Shown: one piece after another, positions 27,079-36,635 of the stretch
Layout: every line of letters starts with the position of its first letter
Position numbering within the stretch: position 1 is the stretch's first letter
Origin: Ruegeria sp. Ofav3-42
GTDB taxonomy: Bacteria; Pseudomonadota; Alphaproteobacteria; Rhodobacterales; Rhodobacteraceae
Direction: 5' to 3'
Assembly (NCBI RefSeq): GCF_022347725.1
Contig: NZ_JAKRGB010000006.1
Coordinates: 186,001 to 250,000 of the forward strand
Length of the DNA stretch: 64,000 bases
Notes under the pieces: model-generated
What the model was told of the DNA's origin: nothing
Databases searched by the model: none
Seen by the model: only the letters and a program-made list of their open reading frames with translations
Position numbers and translations under genes: made by a program

Positions 27079-27885
27079 TTAACCCTGCTTTTGGATTTCC
27101 ACCGTATGCGGATATGGAATCGACACGCCTTTTACGTCGAACGCCTCTTTCACCGCTTTGGTGATCTCAAACTTCAGATCCCAGTAATCCGCCGCGTTAC
27201 ACCACAGGCGCGCGGTCAGATCGACCGAGCTGTCGCCCAGATTGGTCACCCGCACCCAAGGTTCTGGATCGCTGTGAATACGTTCATCGGCTTTGGCGAC
27301 ATCCAATATGATCTTCATAGCCTCATCGGCGCTGTCCCCATAATCGATGCCGAACACCAGATCGACGCGACGCGTATCATGGGCTGAATAGTTGGTGATA
27401 ATTGAGCCCCAGGACTGTCCATTGGGAACAATGATCTGAACGTTGTCCGGGGTCACCAGCTCGGTTGTGAACAGGTTCAGGTCCTTGACCGTGCCTGCGG
27501 TTCCGCCAATGTCCACATACTGACCCAACTTGTACGGCCGGAAGACAACCAGCATGACACCAGCCGCAAGATCACTGAGCGTCCCCTGCAATGCCAGACC
27601 AATGGCCAGCGATGCCGCACCCAGAATGGCAACGATGCTTGTCGCCTGAATTCCAAAGATGCCCAGCACGGCGACCAGCACCATGGCCAGGATTACCCAT
27701 TTTACCAGGCTGGCAACAAAATTCCCCAGGGTCTGGTCAATATGCGGTGTCGCATTAATCCGGCGTCGAACCATGCCGCCGATTGCGCCAGCAAAGATCC
27801 AACCAAGGATCAGAACAATCAGCGCCTTGACCGCGCTTATGATAAGCGGGGCAAAGGCACCCACCTGTGTTACGACCTCATCCAC
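27079..27885 (-). CDS. Small-conductance mechanosensitive channel (MscS family)
   Basis: A 268-aa channel that opens under membrane tension to release solutes. I place the start at GTG 27885 because AAAGGAG precedes it by 6 bp; a longer open frame begins at GTG 27906 and would place the Shine-Dalgarno inside the gene. Three N-terminal helices end in the pore helix (GAASLAIGLALQGTLSDLAAGVMLVVFRPYKLGQYV), followed by the beta domain (NGQSWGSIITNYS) and an alpha/beta C-terminus. Length matches the minimal MscS form. Confidence 0.93.
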   Translation of the reverse strand: MDEVVTQVGAFAPLIISAVKALIVLILGWIFAGAIGGMVRRRINATPHIDQTLGNFVASLVKWVILAMVLVAVLGIFGIQATSIVAILGAASLAIGLALQGTLSDLAAGVMLVVFRPYKLGQYVDIGGTAGTVKDLNLFTTELVTPDNVQIIVPNGQSWGSIITNYSAHDTRRVDLVFGIDYGDSADEAMKIILDVAKADERIHSDPEPWVRVTNLGDSSVDLTARLWCNAADYWDLKFEITKAVKEAFDVKGVSIPYPHTVEIQKQG

Positions 27886-28099
27886 GCGTATCTCCTTTCG
27901 ATTCACGACAAACCCGCGTTTTCGGCGCAGGATTCGCGGAATAGTGAGCTATTCGCGTGTTTTGGTCTAGGTGTGAGATCAGCGGGTTTTCCCCGTTGTT
28001 CCGAAATACACAGGCGCTGACCGGGTATGCACAGCACGGATACTGGCAAGACGGCATAACCCTGCCTAACTATTGTAGTCAGGTAACAAGGAGCTCCTC

Positions 28100-28798
28100 A
28101 TGCTGGACACCGCCTCTCACCCGATTACGACCCGTTGGCCTGCGAAGAATCCGGACCGGATTCAGCTTTACTCCTTTCCCACCCCGAACGGCGTCAAAGC
28201 GTCGATCATGCTCGAGGAAACCGGCCTTCCGTATGAGCCTCATCTGGTCACCTTGTCGGATACGGACGTCAAAAGCCCCGAATTCCTGTCCCTGAACCCG
28301 AACAACAAAATCCCCGCGATCATAGACCCCAATGGCCCGGACGGCGAGCCGCTTGGCCTGTTCGAAAGCGGAGCGATCCTGATCTATCTCGCCGAGAAAA
28401 GCGGGAAGCTCCTGGGCCAAACCAAAGCCGACAAGTATCGCGTGATCCAATGGGTGATGTTCCAGATGGGCGGTATCGGCCCGATGTTCGGACAGCTTGG
28501 CTATTTCCACAAATTCGCAGGCAGCGAGATCGAAGACCCGCGCCCGCGCGAGCGATACGTTAACGAAGCCAAGCGCCTTTTGAACGTTCTGAACCAGCAG
28601 CTGGAAGGTCGGGACTGGATCGCCGGCGAGTATTCGATTGCCGATATCGCCATTGCGCCGTGGCTGCGCGGGCTGGAGCATTATGGTGCCCGCGATCTCG
28701 TTGGCTGGGAAGACCATGCCAATGTTACGGCCTATCTGGACCGGTTCCTTGAACGGCCCGCCGTACAAAAAGGGCTTGTCACGCCTGCGCGGGACTGA
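28100..28798 (+). CDS. Glutathione S-transferase family protein (Nu/YfcG-like)
   Basis: A 232-aa cytoplasmic thioredoxin-fold transferase. The N-terminal domain has LYSFPTPNGVKASIMLEETG, NPNNKIPAIIDPNG (cis-Pro) and LFESGAILIYLAEK, the glutathione-binding ESxAIL motif. The C-terminal helical domain contains SIADIAIAPWLRG. The TPNGxK motif places it in the YfcG/YghU (Nu-class) group, whose members have disulfide reductase activity. It has an AAGGAGCTCC site upstream and ends in a 20-bp convergent overlap with the GMC oxidoreductase gene. Confidence 0.92.
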   Translation: MLDTASHPITTRWPAKNPDRIQLYSFPTPNGVKASIMLEETGLPYEPHLVTLSDTDVKSPEFLSLNPNNKIPAIIDPNGPDGEPLGLFESGAILIYLAEKSGKLLGQTKADKYRVIQWVMFQMGGIGPMFGQLGYFHKFAGSEIEDPRPRERYVNEAKRLLNVLNQQLEGRDWIAGEYSIADIAIAPWLRGLEHYGARDLVGWEDHANVTAYLDRFLERPAVQKGLVTPARD

Positions 28799-30386
28799 TT
28801 GCGTCGGCGATCTTTTCAGCAATCATGATGGTGGGCGCGTTGGTGTTGCCGCCGATCAGAGTCGGCATAACCGACGCGTCCACCACGCGCAGCCCTTCTG
28901 TTCCATGTACGCGGCCCTCAAGATCAACGACGGCCATGTCATCGACGCCCATCTTGCAGGTTCCGACCGGATGGTAAATCGTGTCGGCGCGGTTGCGAAT
29001 ATCCGCCTCGAGCGCCTGATCACTGCCATCATGCGCATACAATCGTTTGGCCCTCCACGGCTCCAACGGTGGAGCCTCAAGGATCGACTCCATAATCCGC
29101 GCGCCTTGCTTCAGCAGGTCTAGATCCCGGTCATCGCTGAGATATGCCGGATCAATGCGCGGCGGTTCCCCGGCGCGGTCCGAGCTCAACCCTACGCTGC
29201 CCCGGCTGAACGGGCGTAAAACGCAGACATGGCACGAGAACCCGTGTCGAAGATGAAACTTGCGCATGTGGTCGTCGACGATGCCAACCACAAAGTGCAG
29301 TTGAAGATCCGGTTTGGATACCGATGGTTCGGACTTGAAAAACGCGCCACCTTCGGCAAAGGGGGTCGAGAACAGGCCCTCTCCGGTTCGGCGCCAATCC
29401 ATGCCAGCCTTCGCCAGATCCCATAATCCGCCCGGAGTCAGGCCGATCACATCCTTACGTTTGGATCGATAGCTCTGGACATAATCCAGATGGTCCTGAA
29501 GGTTTTGGCCAACACCCGGCAGGTCATGCAAAACCGGGATACCATGCTGTGTCAATTCCGCCTCGGGTCCGATTCCCGACAACATCAACAGTTGCGGTGA
29601 ACCAAAGGCACCGCTGGAAACGATAACTTCCTTGCGCGCGCGCGCCTCAACAACCTTGCCCTTTCGGCGCAGTCGCACCCCAGTGGCGCGCTTTTCCTCA
29701 AACAGGATTTTCTGCGCCTCGGCGCCGGTCATGATCGTCAGGTTCGGTCGCGATTTGACGCCACGCAGATAGGCCGCCGAGGCAGAGCACCGCTCGCCCT
29801 TATGTGCGCCATCGTGGAACTGCGTCACCTGATACAGGCCCGCCCCTTCCTGCTCAGGTCCGTTAAAATCTTCGGTTTTTCGTATTTGCTGCTGGCCGCA
29901 AGCCTCAACAAATGCATGCGAGATAGCCCGCGGTTCAGACTGATCCGCAACCTGTAAAGGGCCGTCTGACCCATGGAGGTCATCTGCCCCGCGCACGTTC
30001 CTCTCGGCTTTCCGGAAAAAGGGAAGGACACCGTTCCAATCCCAACCTTCACATCCAAGATCGGCCCATTCGTCGTAGTCGGCGGGATGACCGCGCACAT
30101 AGAGCATTGCGTTAATGGCGGACGATCCACCCTGTGTTTTTCCGCGTGGCTGGTACCCTTTCCGCCCATTCAAACCGGGCTGGGGCACGGTGTGAAAGGC
30201 CCAGTTGTTCAGCTTGGGCCGCCCGGAGATCATCGCGGCCACAAGGGCTGGAGCCCGAATCACAAGATCTTCTCCCGCTCCGCCTGCTTCAAGCAGGCAG
30301 ACCTTCGTGTCGGGATGTTCACTAAGACGCGCCGCCATCACGCAGCCAGCGGAACCACCGCCAACGATGACATAGTCGAATTCCAT
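28779..30386 (-). CDS. GMC family FAD-dependent oxidoreductase (choline dehydrogenase-like)
   Basis: A 535-aa flavoenzyme; ATG 30386 gives MEFDYVIVGGGSAGCVMAARL, the ADP-binding beta-alpha-beta start of the family, and longer starts add only a few residues. Other signatures are GKTQGGSSAINAMLYVRG (GMC signature 1), SSGAFGSPQLLMLSGIG (signature 2), and the active-site His/Asn segment YHPVGTCKMGVDDMAVVD ... GNTNAPTIMIAEK. Choline, other alcohols or aldehydes may be the substrate; no betaine genes are adjacent, so choline is not supported by context. Confidence 0.92.
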   Translation of the reverse strand: MEFDYVIVGGGSAGCVMAARLSEHPDTKVCLLEAGGAGEDLVIRAPALVAAMISGRPKLNNWAFHTVPQPGLNGRKGYQPRGKTQGGSSAINAMLYVRGHPADYDEWADLGCEGWDWNGVLPFFRKAERNVRGADDLHGSDGPLQVADQSEPRAISHAFVEACGQQQIRKTEDFNGPEQEGAGLYQVTQFHDGAHKGERCSASAAYLRGVKSRPNLTIMTGAEAQKILFEEKRATGVRLRRKGKVVEARARKEVIVSSGAFGSPQLLMLSGIGPEAELTQHGIPVLHDLPGVGQNLQDHLDYVQSYRSKRKDVIGLTPGGLWDLAKAGMDWRRTGEGLFSTPFAEGGAFFKSEPSVSKPDLQLHFVVGIVDDHMRKFHLRHGFSCHVCVLRPFSRGSVGLSSDRAGEPPRIDPAYLSDDRDLDLLKQGARIMESILEAPPLEPWRAKRLYAHDGSDQALEADIRNRADTIYHPVGTCKMGVDDMAVVDLEGRVHGTEGLRVVDASVMPTLIGGNTNAPTIMIAEKIADAISPAQA

Positions 30387-30461
30387 GGATGCCCTTCCCG
30401 TTCTGCCCAAGACAAAAGGTAGAAAGCACCCAATATTCGAGCAAGCGGAACGTAACGTGAG

Positions 30462-30911
30462 TTACTGTGGCAGCTTGCCGGTCAGAACGTAGCGCAGCAC
30501 CTCAACCACCTGCGAGGGGTGTTCGGCCACAGCCAGCGCGGCGGCGTCGACCTCTTTAAGCGCATGCTGATGATCGGGGCCATGCAGTACGATCAGCGAT
30601 TTGCCCAGCGCGGCCGCGTAACCCGCATCAAAAGCTGCGTTCCATTGTTTGTACTTTTCGCCGAACCGGACGACGACCACATCGGCATCGGCGATGCCCT
30701 TGCGGGTACGGATCGCGTTGACCATCGCGCCCTTATGGTCGTGCCAATACTTGTTCGGCTCGGCCCCCAGAATGGCGACGCCGCAATCGTCGCTGGCCGC
30801 GTGATCGGTGACAGGGCTATTGAACGCAATGTCCAACCCCCGAGCACCCTCGATGATCTGCTCGCGCCAGTCGGTGTGGATTTCACCAGAGAGGTAAACA
30901 TTCAGGCTCAT
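30462..30911 (-). CDS. ytoQ: YtoQ family protein
   Basis: A 149-aa small soluble protein of the YtoQ family, with a Rossmann-like nucleoside 2-deoxyribosyltransferase type layout: NVYLSGEIHTDWREQII, FNSPVTDHAASDDCG, MVNAIRTRKGIADADVVVVRFG and KQWNAAFDAGYAAALGK. The family resembles NDT enzymes but its activity has not been established to my knowledge. It has a GGAGAC site before ATG 30911. Confidence 0.88.
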   Translation of the reverse strand: MSLNVYLSGEIHTDWREQIIEGARGLDIAFNSPVTDHAASDDCGVAILGAEPNKYWHDHKGAMVNAIRTRKGIADADVVVVRFGEKYKQWNAAFDAGYAAALGKSLIVLHGPDHQHALKEVDAAALAVAEHPSQVVEVLRYVLTGKLPQ

Positions 30912-30974
30912 GGGTGTCTCCTTTGACTTTGTTCGCGACCCTAATGCGAATGCGCGACCGACCCAAGGGGGTGT

Positions 30975-31934
30975 TCAGAACGACAGACGCCAGAAGGTCG
31001 GCTGTTCGTCCTGAACTGCCCGGCGGGCCGCACTTTTCTGCTTGCTCCCCAAGAACGGAGGAGCATCGCGCGTCGGCTCAAAACCGAAGCTGCGCGGCAG
31101 TTTCGTATAGACCGACCGCGGCGGCAGCCGCCCCCAGTTGATCCCCTTGAGTCTGGCACCCGAGGCAGGCTGATGCATCCAGACCGTCCGCACGGCAAAT
31201 TCATCCCGCAGCAGAACCAGTACTGCCAGCATCATCACATCGCCCCAAATTTTTGCGTATTGCCGCTGCAGCGCCTGTTCGTATTCCGTCGTCAATCGCA
31301 GCTGACGAGATCGGGGCGCCCGGTTTTGCAGGCGACGACGAGCGCGACCGACAAAGCGCAGCCAGTCCGATTGAATCTCTTCGATCAGACAGGTGCCGCT
31401 TGCCAGATCAATGTCCAAACGACACCACGACAAGGTTGGCCGGCCATCCGTGCGAACCGGGTGCCAGCAGCTTTGGAACTGATCAACCGAGCTGCGTTGA
31501 CCAAATTTCCACAACAGCTCGGCATGTTCGGTCGGGAACCCGAGCTGTACAACCAGGTTATGAGCCTTGCGCGTGGTCTGCTCGCCCGACCAGATGTCGA
31601 AGCTGAGGCAAAAGTCCAGCCATTGCGACTGATATGCCGCTTCCAGCCCGGTTTTTGCTGCCGGCCCCAAACCGTCCCACTGCATCGCACGGTCCGCGTG
31701 AGCAACCGCCATCACATCATGCCGCCGCAGAACCCCGCCGCACTGCGCGACCATGGGTTGCAACAAAGGGCGAGACAGTAAGCGGGACAGGTCCGTTTGT
31801 TTCAGGTCGGAAACCGAGGTTTCCTCGTCCATGGACTGGCACAGCAACCACGGGCTTTGCCGGTCCGGGTAGTAGTGGAATGTCATCTCATTCGGCAGAA
31901 TCTGCCGGATCATCGAGATGTCTTGACGTTTCAT
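30975..31934 (-). CDS. Uncharacterised protein with EIQSDW motif
   Basis: 319 aa, no recognised family name. ATG 31934 has GGAGAGC upstream. The protein has no signal peptide or membrane helix. The central stretch SWCRLDIDLASGTCLIEEIQ, directly followed by SDWLRF (residues 169-194), then a helix and a C-terminal segment (RTVWMHQPASGARLKGI and RSVYTKLPRSFGFEPT, residues 249-288) follow the order of an EIQSDW-type region found in large phage polyvalent proteins, as I remember them. Here it is a stand-alone cellular gene. It is 63 bp downstream of ytoQ's start on the same strand, possibly co-transcribed. Function unknown. Confidence 0.7.
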   Translation of the reverse strand: MKRQDISMIRQILPNEMTFHYYPDRQSPWLLCQSMDEETSVSDLKQTDLSRLLSRPLLQPMVAQCGGVLRRHDVMAVAHADRAMQWDGLGPAAKTGLEAAYQSQWLDFCLSFDIWSGEQTTRKAHNLVVQLGFPTEHAELLWKFGQRSSVDQFQSCWHPVRTDGRPTLSWCRLDIDLASGTCLIEEIQSDWLRFVGRARRRLQNRAPRSRQLRLTTEYEQALQRQYAKIWGDVMMLAVLVLLRDEFAVRTVWMHQPASGARLKGINWGRLPPRSVYTKLPRSFGFEPTRDAPPFLGSKQKSAARRAVQDEQPTFWRLSF

Positions 31935-32148
31935 GACAGCTCTCCAACGGGAAACAGGCCCGCCGGGTCGCTGGCGGGCAATCAGATTTGGGATAGCGCG
32001 TGGGCGCGGCTGGGATCTGGCATCTGGCAGACTCCGAGGTTTGATTGCTTTAGGGGGCCGGGTTTAGGGGCCGAACGTGATTCCACTCAAGCCCCTGAAT
32101 TCAGGTCATTTCAGATGTTGCCGCAAGGCAACAGCGGCCTCTGAACGC

Positions 32149-32174
32149 AAAAAGCGCGCCTGATGGCGCGCCTT
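32149..32174 (-). terminator. Rho-independent terminator of pheT
   Basis: On the minus strand AAGGCGCGCC and GGCGCGCTTT (plus 32165-32174 and 32151-32160) form a 10-bp stem with a 4-nt loop and a five-T tail. The remaining 210 bp up to the EIQSDW gene contain no recognisable gene. Confidence 0.85.
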
Positions 32175-32195
32175 GCTTTGTCAAGAACAGTCGGC

Positions 32196-34592
32196 TTAGC
32201 CGCGCAGAGTGCCGCCAGTCGCGTTGGTGACCTTGGCGATGATCTTCTCGGCCACCGCTTCGATATCTTTTTCCTTCAGCGTCGCATCCGTCGGCTGCAG
32301 GCGCACGGTGATGGCCAGCGATTTCTTGCCCTCACCCAGGCTGCCGCCGATGAATTCGTCAAAGACGCGGACGTCCTCGATCAGCGCCTTGTCGGCACCG
32401 GCCGCGGCATTAACCAGCGTCAGCGCCTCGACGCCTTCGTCGACAACAAAGGCAAAGTCCCGCTCGACCGCCTGCAGATCACGCAGCTCCAGAGCGGCGC
32501 GAGTGGCACCGGATTTACGGGGCAGAGGCACCTCGTCCGGCCAGATGGTGAATGCCATCGCCGGGCCTTTGATGTCCATTGCCTGCAGGATGCGCGGGTG
32601 CAGTTCGCCAAAGACGCCCAGCACCTTTTTCGGGCCCAGACAGATCTTGCCGTGACGCCCCGGGTGCCACCACGCATCGCCATCGCGCAGGATCTGAACC
32701 TTCGCGGGTGCACCAATTGCGGCCAGTACAGCCTCGGCATCCGCTTTGGCGTCGAACACGTCAACCGGGCGCGAGGCGCCGTGGACGTCCTTGGGACCAT
32801 TACGACCGACCAACAGGCCAGTGATCTGGGTTTTCTGATCGCCAGGCTCGCCGTCATGGAACACCGGGCCAACTTCGAACAGGGCCACGTCGGTATAACC
32901 ACGCGCCTGATTGCGGGCGGCGGCCTGCAGCAGACCGGGCAGCAGATCGGGACGCATATGGCTCATCTCGGACGAGATCGGGTTTTCCAGCTGGGTGGCC
33001 TCATCGCCGCCACCGAACAGTGCCGCCGAGGCCTGATCAATGAAGGTGTAGGAAACGCACTCGTTGTACCCGAGCGCCGCACAGGTGCGGCGCGCCATCG
33101 ACTGACGGCGTTGTGTCGGGGTCATCACCGGCTTGGGGATGCCATCGGTCACACGAGGCAACGGCTTGCCCTGCAACTTGGTCAAAGACGCAATCCGCGC
33201 GACCTCTTCCACCAGATCAGCTTCACCCATGACATCGGGACGCCAGCTGGGAACGTGTGCCATCTCGCCTTCCAGTCGGAAGCCCAGACGCGTCAAGGTT
33301 TGGCGTTGTTCGCTTTCGGGGATGTCCATACCGACCAGTGACTGAACACGCTCAGCATCCAGTTTGTAAGCGCGTGAATGATCCGGCGCCTTGCCAGCCT
33401 CAACCACCTTCGAGACTTCACCGCCGCAGATGTCCAGAATCATCTGCGTCGCGTGTTCCAGGCCTTCCAGTGTGTATTCAGGATCAACGCCACGCTCGAA
33501 CCGGTAACGCGCATCCGAATTGATCTTCAATGCACGACCGGTCAGAGCGATCTGCACGTGATCCCAGAATGCACTTTCAAGGAACACGTTGACGGTTTCC
33601 TCGGTACAGCCGGTTTCCTCACCGCCCATGATGCCAGCGATGGATTCGGGACCCTTGTCATCCGAAATCACCATCATACCGGGCTGCAGTGTGTATTCTT
33701 TCTCGTCCAGCGCGGTCAGCGTTTCACCACCCATGGCACGGTGCACCCGCAGGTTGCCCTGTACCTTGTCCGCATCGAACACGTGCAGCGGGCGGTTCTG
33801 GTCGAAGGTCATGTAGTTGGTGATATCCACCAGTGCCGAGATCGGGCGCAGACCGATGGCCTTCAGTTGATCCTGCAGCCATTGCGGGCTGGGGCCGTTC
33901 TTGACGCCCTTGATCAGACGGCCGGTGAAATGCGGCGCGCCGTCCAGAGTATCCTCATCAATCGTCACCTTGATCGGGCTTTCGAAATCACCCGGAACCG
34001 GCGTGTAGTCACGCTCTTTCAGCGTACCGACGCCGCGCGCAGCCAGATCGCGCGCAATGCCCGCGACGCCCAGCGCATCGGGGCGGTTCGGAGTGATCGC
34101 GATCTCGATCATCGGGTCGACTTTCGAGGGTTCGTTCTCGGCCAGCCAATCGACAAAGCGGTCACCGACCTCGCCCGAGGGCAGCTCGATGATGCCGTCA
34201 TGCTCGTCCGACAGCTCCAGCTCGCGCTCGGATGCCATCATGCCAAAGCTTTCGACGCCACGGATCTTGCCGACGCTGATCGTCAGGTCCAGACCGGGGA
34301 TGTACATGCCGGGTTTACAGACCACGACCGTGATACCCTCACGCGCGTTCGGCGCACCACAGATGATTTGCAGATCGCCCTCATCGGTGGCAACCGTACA
34401 CACGCGCAGCTTATCCGCATCCGGATGTTTCTCGGCATGTTTCACATAGCCCAGCGTAAAGCCCGCCAGCCGGTCCGCAGGGTTCACGATCTCTTCGACT
34501 TCCAGTCCAAGATCGGTCAACGCCTCAGCAATCTCATCAACCGACTCATCGGTGTCGAGGTGGTCTTTCAGCCAGGAAAGAGTGAATTTCAT
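32196..34592 (-). CDS. pheT: Phenylalanine-tRNA ligase beta subunit
   Basis: The 798-aa beta chain of the alpha2-beta2 PheRS. It begins MKFTLSWLKDHLDTDESVDE, contains an EMAP/OB-like tRNA-binding domain (VCTVATDEGDLQIICGAPNARE), B3/B4 editing domain (HFTGRLIKGVKNGPSPQWLQ), B5 (DICGGEVSKVV) and a C-terminal FDX-ACB domain (LQAVERDFAFVVDEGVEALT). The gene is separated from pheS by three unrelated genes, unlike the pheST pairs of many bacteria, although all four run in the same direction. Confidence 0.97.
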   Translation of the reverse strand: MKFTLSWLKDHLDTDESVDEIAEALTDLGLEVEEIVNPADRLAGFTLGYVKHAEKHPDADKLRVCTVATDEGDLQIICGAPNAREGITVVVCKPGMYIPGLDLTISVGKIRGVESFGMMASERELELSDEHDGIIELPSGEVGDRFVDWLAENEPSKVDPMIEIAITPNRPDALGVAGIARDLAARGVGTLKERDYTPVPGDFESPIKVTIDEDTLDGAPHFTGRLIKGVKNGPSPQWLQDQLKAIGLRPISALVDITNYMTFDQNRPLHVFDADKVQGNLRVHRAMGGETLTALDEKEYTLQPGMMVISDDKGPESIAGIMGGEETGCTEETVNVFLESAFWDHVQIALTGRALKINSDARYRFERGVDPEYTLEGLEHATQMILDICGGEVSKVVEAGKAPDHSRAYKLDAERVQSLVGMDIPESEQRQTLTRLGFRLEGEMAHVPSWRPDVMGEADLVEEVARIASLTKLQGKPLPRVTDGIPKPVMTPTQRRQSMARRTCAALGYNECVSYTFIDQASAALFGGGDEATQLENPISSEMSHMRPDLLPGLLQAAARNQARGYTDVALFEVGPVFHDGEPGDQKTQITGLLVGRNGPKDVHGASRPVDVFDAKADAEAVLAAIGAPAKVQILRDGDAWWHPGRHGKICLGPKKVLGVFGELHPRILQAMDIKGPAMAFTIWPDEVPLPRKSGATRAALELRDLQAVERDFAFVVDEGVEALTLVNAAAGADKALIEDVRVFDEFIGGSLGEGKKSLAITVRLQPTDATLKEKDIEAVAEKIIAKVTNATGGTLRG

Positions 34593-34663
34593 CGGTCGCT
34601 ATCCGCCAGAATTTTCGGGTCGGATCGCATGTAGCGGATATTCCCCGCAGGTGGAAGGGCCGC

Positions 34664-35437
34664 TTAGCCGCCAGAGACGAATTGCAGCCAATTGGACAGC
34701 TCACGGCTGCGCTGGGGCAACACAAGGGCGTCGGGATGCGTTCCCAAACGGGTGGCCGCAGTGCTGTCTGTTTCGGCTAGCTCAAGATCGTCGGCCAGAT
34801 TGGCGTGATCTGCGAAGATACCTCGGGCACGAACATAGACGCCGATGTCAGCAAGGCTCAGTTCCGGATGATACTGAGTGCCCCAGAATCGCAGATTGCC
34901 CTTTTCGTAAACGGCAGCCTGCACCGGGGAATGGCCATTGCCCGCCAACAGCGTTGCGCCTTCGGGCAGCACCTGAACCTCATCCCGGTGGATGCACGGC
35001 ACGCCAAAACCAGACCTGCGCCCGGCCATCATCGGATGTTCGACGCCCTCGCGGGTCAAGGCGTTGTTTTGCGCCATGCCCACCTCCATCCCGATCGGCG
35101 AGGCGCCGACAGATCCGCCCAGCATCAGCATCGCAAGCTGCAGCCCGTTGCACGATCCCCAAACCGGTGTGCCCGAGGCCAGCACGACCTCGGCGGCCGC
35201 ACGTTGGGGGGCTGCCTCGGGCGCATCCACGGACCAGCGGACGCCGGACCCGGTCAGAACGACGCCGTCGATGCCGTGCAACTCTTCGGGGCGTAAAGGC
35301 GCGGCATAAGGGTTGGCCAGATGTATTCGCACTTCAGGCGCCACGGCCGAAAAGGTGCGAATGAAGCCGTTGGCCCCCGCATGCCCTACGGCAACCATGT
35401 CTGGTGTATTGCCTTCGACGATCAGAATTGTGGTCAT
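34664..35437 (-). CDS. Class I glutamine amidotransferase-like protein (GMP synthase-like)
   Basis: A 257-aa GATase1 domain protein; ATG 35437 with GGGGA upstream is chosen over a 65-codon longer open frame that would overlap the esterase gene. The triad is visible: Cys in VWGSCNGLQLAMLMLGG (near residue 95) and His/Glu in WGTQYHPELSL. The oxyanion region is VVLTGSGVRWSVD. No synthetase domain is fused, so it could be a stand-alone amidase such as a gamma-glutamyl-polyamine or GMP-type hydrolase. Lies 71 bp upstream of pheT. Confidence 0.87.
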   Translation of the reverse strand: MTTILIVEGNTPDMVAVGHAGANGFIRTFSAVAPEVRIHLANPYAAPLRPEELHGIDGVVLTGSGVRWSVDAPEAAPQRAAAEVVLASGTPVWGSCNGLQLAMLMLGGSVGASPIGMEVGMAQNNALTREGVEHPMMAGRRSGFGVPCIHRDEVQVLPEGATLLAGNGHSPVQAAVYEKGNLRFWGTQYHPELSLADIGVYVRARGIFADHANLADDLELAETDSTAATRLGTHPDALVLPQRSRELSNWLQFVSGG

Positions 35438-35519
35438 GATTTCCCCGTTTTCACTTGGATAAACGGGTGGCATCAGCGACGGCAAACCTGTTCGCGAAAA
35501 GGTCGGGTCGTTTTCCGGT

Positions 35520-36326
35520 TCAGGGGTATGTGGGTTCGCGTCCCAACAACTCGTCCAGTTGCCGCCCGACCCAGCCATGGGGGATGAAATGCCCGCCCGG
35601 ATGCGTATCCAGCGCGACCCGTCCCTGCGCACAGTCGGTCCACTCGACCCGGCTGAGCGTCAGGATCGGCACAACACTCCAATCGCCACGCGGCGTGGCG
35701 GTTTCACAGCCGAACTTCTGCCGCCACAGCGCCACCGGATAGGTCGTATCCCCACCCGGGCCGAAAGGGAAATCCATCACGGTATCGCTGGTCCCGTGGA
35801 CATGACGCACCTCAGCCGGGGCCTGCGGGCAATCCTCGGTCTGGCGGATACTGCCTGCAATCCCCAGCAAGGCCGCCGTATCATTGCCCGACTGGCAAAC
35901 ATAGCGCCACGCCATCGCCCCGCCGTAGGAATAGCCCGAGACATAGATGCGGTCGGGGTCAATCGGGTACCGCTTGGCCACATCCTCCAACACCCGGTCG
36001 GCAAAGGGTACGTCGCCCGTATCCGAGGTCCAGAAATCCCAAGTCTTTCTCAACCCGTTCGGAGCCACCAGCAGCACACCGCGCAGTTTCGTGGCACCGG
36101 CAATTCGCTCGTGGTTGACCACAACCGTCCCCTGCCGCGCCCAGCCGTGGAAATGCATCAGCACAGGCAAGGGCGTTTTTCCGTCCCATCCCTCGGGCTC
36201 CAGCACATGGTAGGATCGGTCGCCCACCTGACAGGCAGTATCACCATGGCATTCGTCCTTCCATGGTCCCATGGCATAGGCGACAGAGGCGGTCATCAGA
36301 AAGAGGGCGAGCAGTCGATAAATCAT
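35520..36326 (-). CDS. Secreted alpha/beta-hydrolase, PHB depolymerase/feruloyl esterase-like
   Basis: A 268-aa exported hydrolase: signal peptide MIYRLLALFLMTASVAYA (cleavage near 18), PVLMHFHGWARQGT (oxyanion), nucleophile elbow YVSGYSYGGAMAWRYVCQS (GxSxG), VRHVHGTSDTVMDFP with a likely acid, and a C-terminal HPGGHFIPHGW providing the His. The short length fits LpqC/PHB-depolymerase-type esterases. Six cysteines in the mature protein may form disulfides. Substrate unknown. Confidence 0.88.
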   Translation of the reverse strand: MIYRLLALFLMTASVAYAMGPWKDECHGDTACQVGDRSYHVLEPEGWDGKTPLPVLMHFHGWARQGTVVVNHERIAGATKLRGVLLVAPNGLRKTWDFWTSDTGDVPFADRVLEDVAKRYPIDPDRIYVSGYSYGGAMAWRYVCQSGNDTAALLGIAGSIRQTEDCPQAPAEVRHVHGTSDTVMDFPFGPGGDTTYPVALWRQKFGCETATPRGDWSVVPILTLSRVEWTDCAQGRVALDTHPGGHFIPHGWVGRQLDELLGREPTYP

Positions 36327-36635
36327 GCGCCCGACCCTAACCGGCCAGAGGCCCGTGTCACGTCACAACCCCGTGGGACTGTGTGACAAGCTGTGTTTTG
36401 GCCACACCGTTTGGTCGACGTACAAGCCGCGCTGTCGCCAGACCGCGGGATGGCGATCCTCGGGGAGTGTTGAGCGGTTTATGCCTGCCAAATCCGTGCG
36501 CGGTTCGAGCGTTGCGGTGGCGGAGACAAATCGCCAGCCCGTGCGGGCGGTCTGGCGATAGCGCGGCGGTCTACCGGCCTTTGCTCCGCGCCTGCAAACA
36601 ATGAGCCCATAGCTTCGACGGGCACCACGTCCTAC
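36327..36635. other. 309-bp stretch without a convincing gene; structured inverted repeats
   Basis: I see no credible ORF. The DNA holds an inverted repeat TCGCCAGACCGC (36435-36446) and GCGGTCTGGCGA (36547-36558) 100 nt apart. A local hairpin uses ATCGCCAG (36530-36537) with CTGGCGAT (36552-36559) and an inner CCC/GGG. No T-tract follows, so this is not a simple terminator. It may be an RNA element, a relic of a lost gene or chance. Confidence 0.4.

Noticed and set aside
32163-34634. Two long plus-strand open frames (392 and 418 aa) opposite pheT
   Set aside because: They are mirror frames of pheT, rich in Arg/His/Gln, with no recognisable domain.
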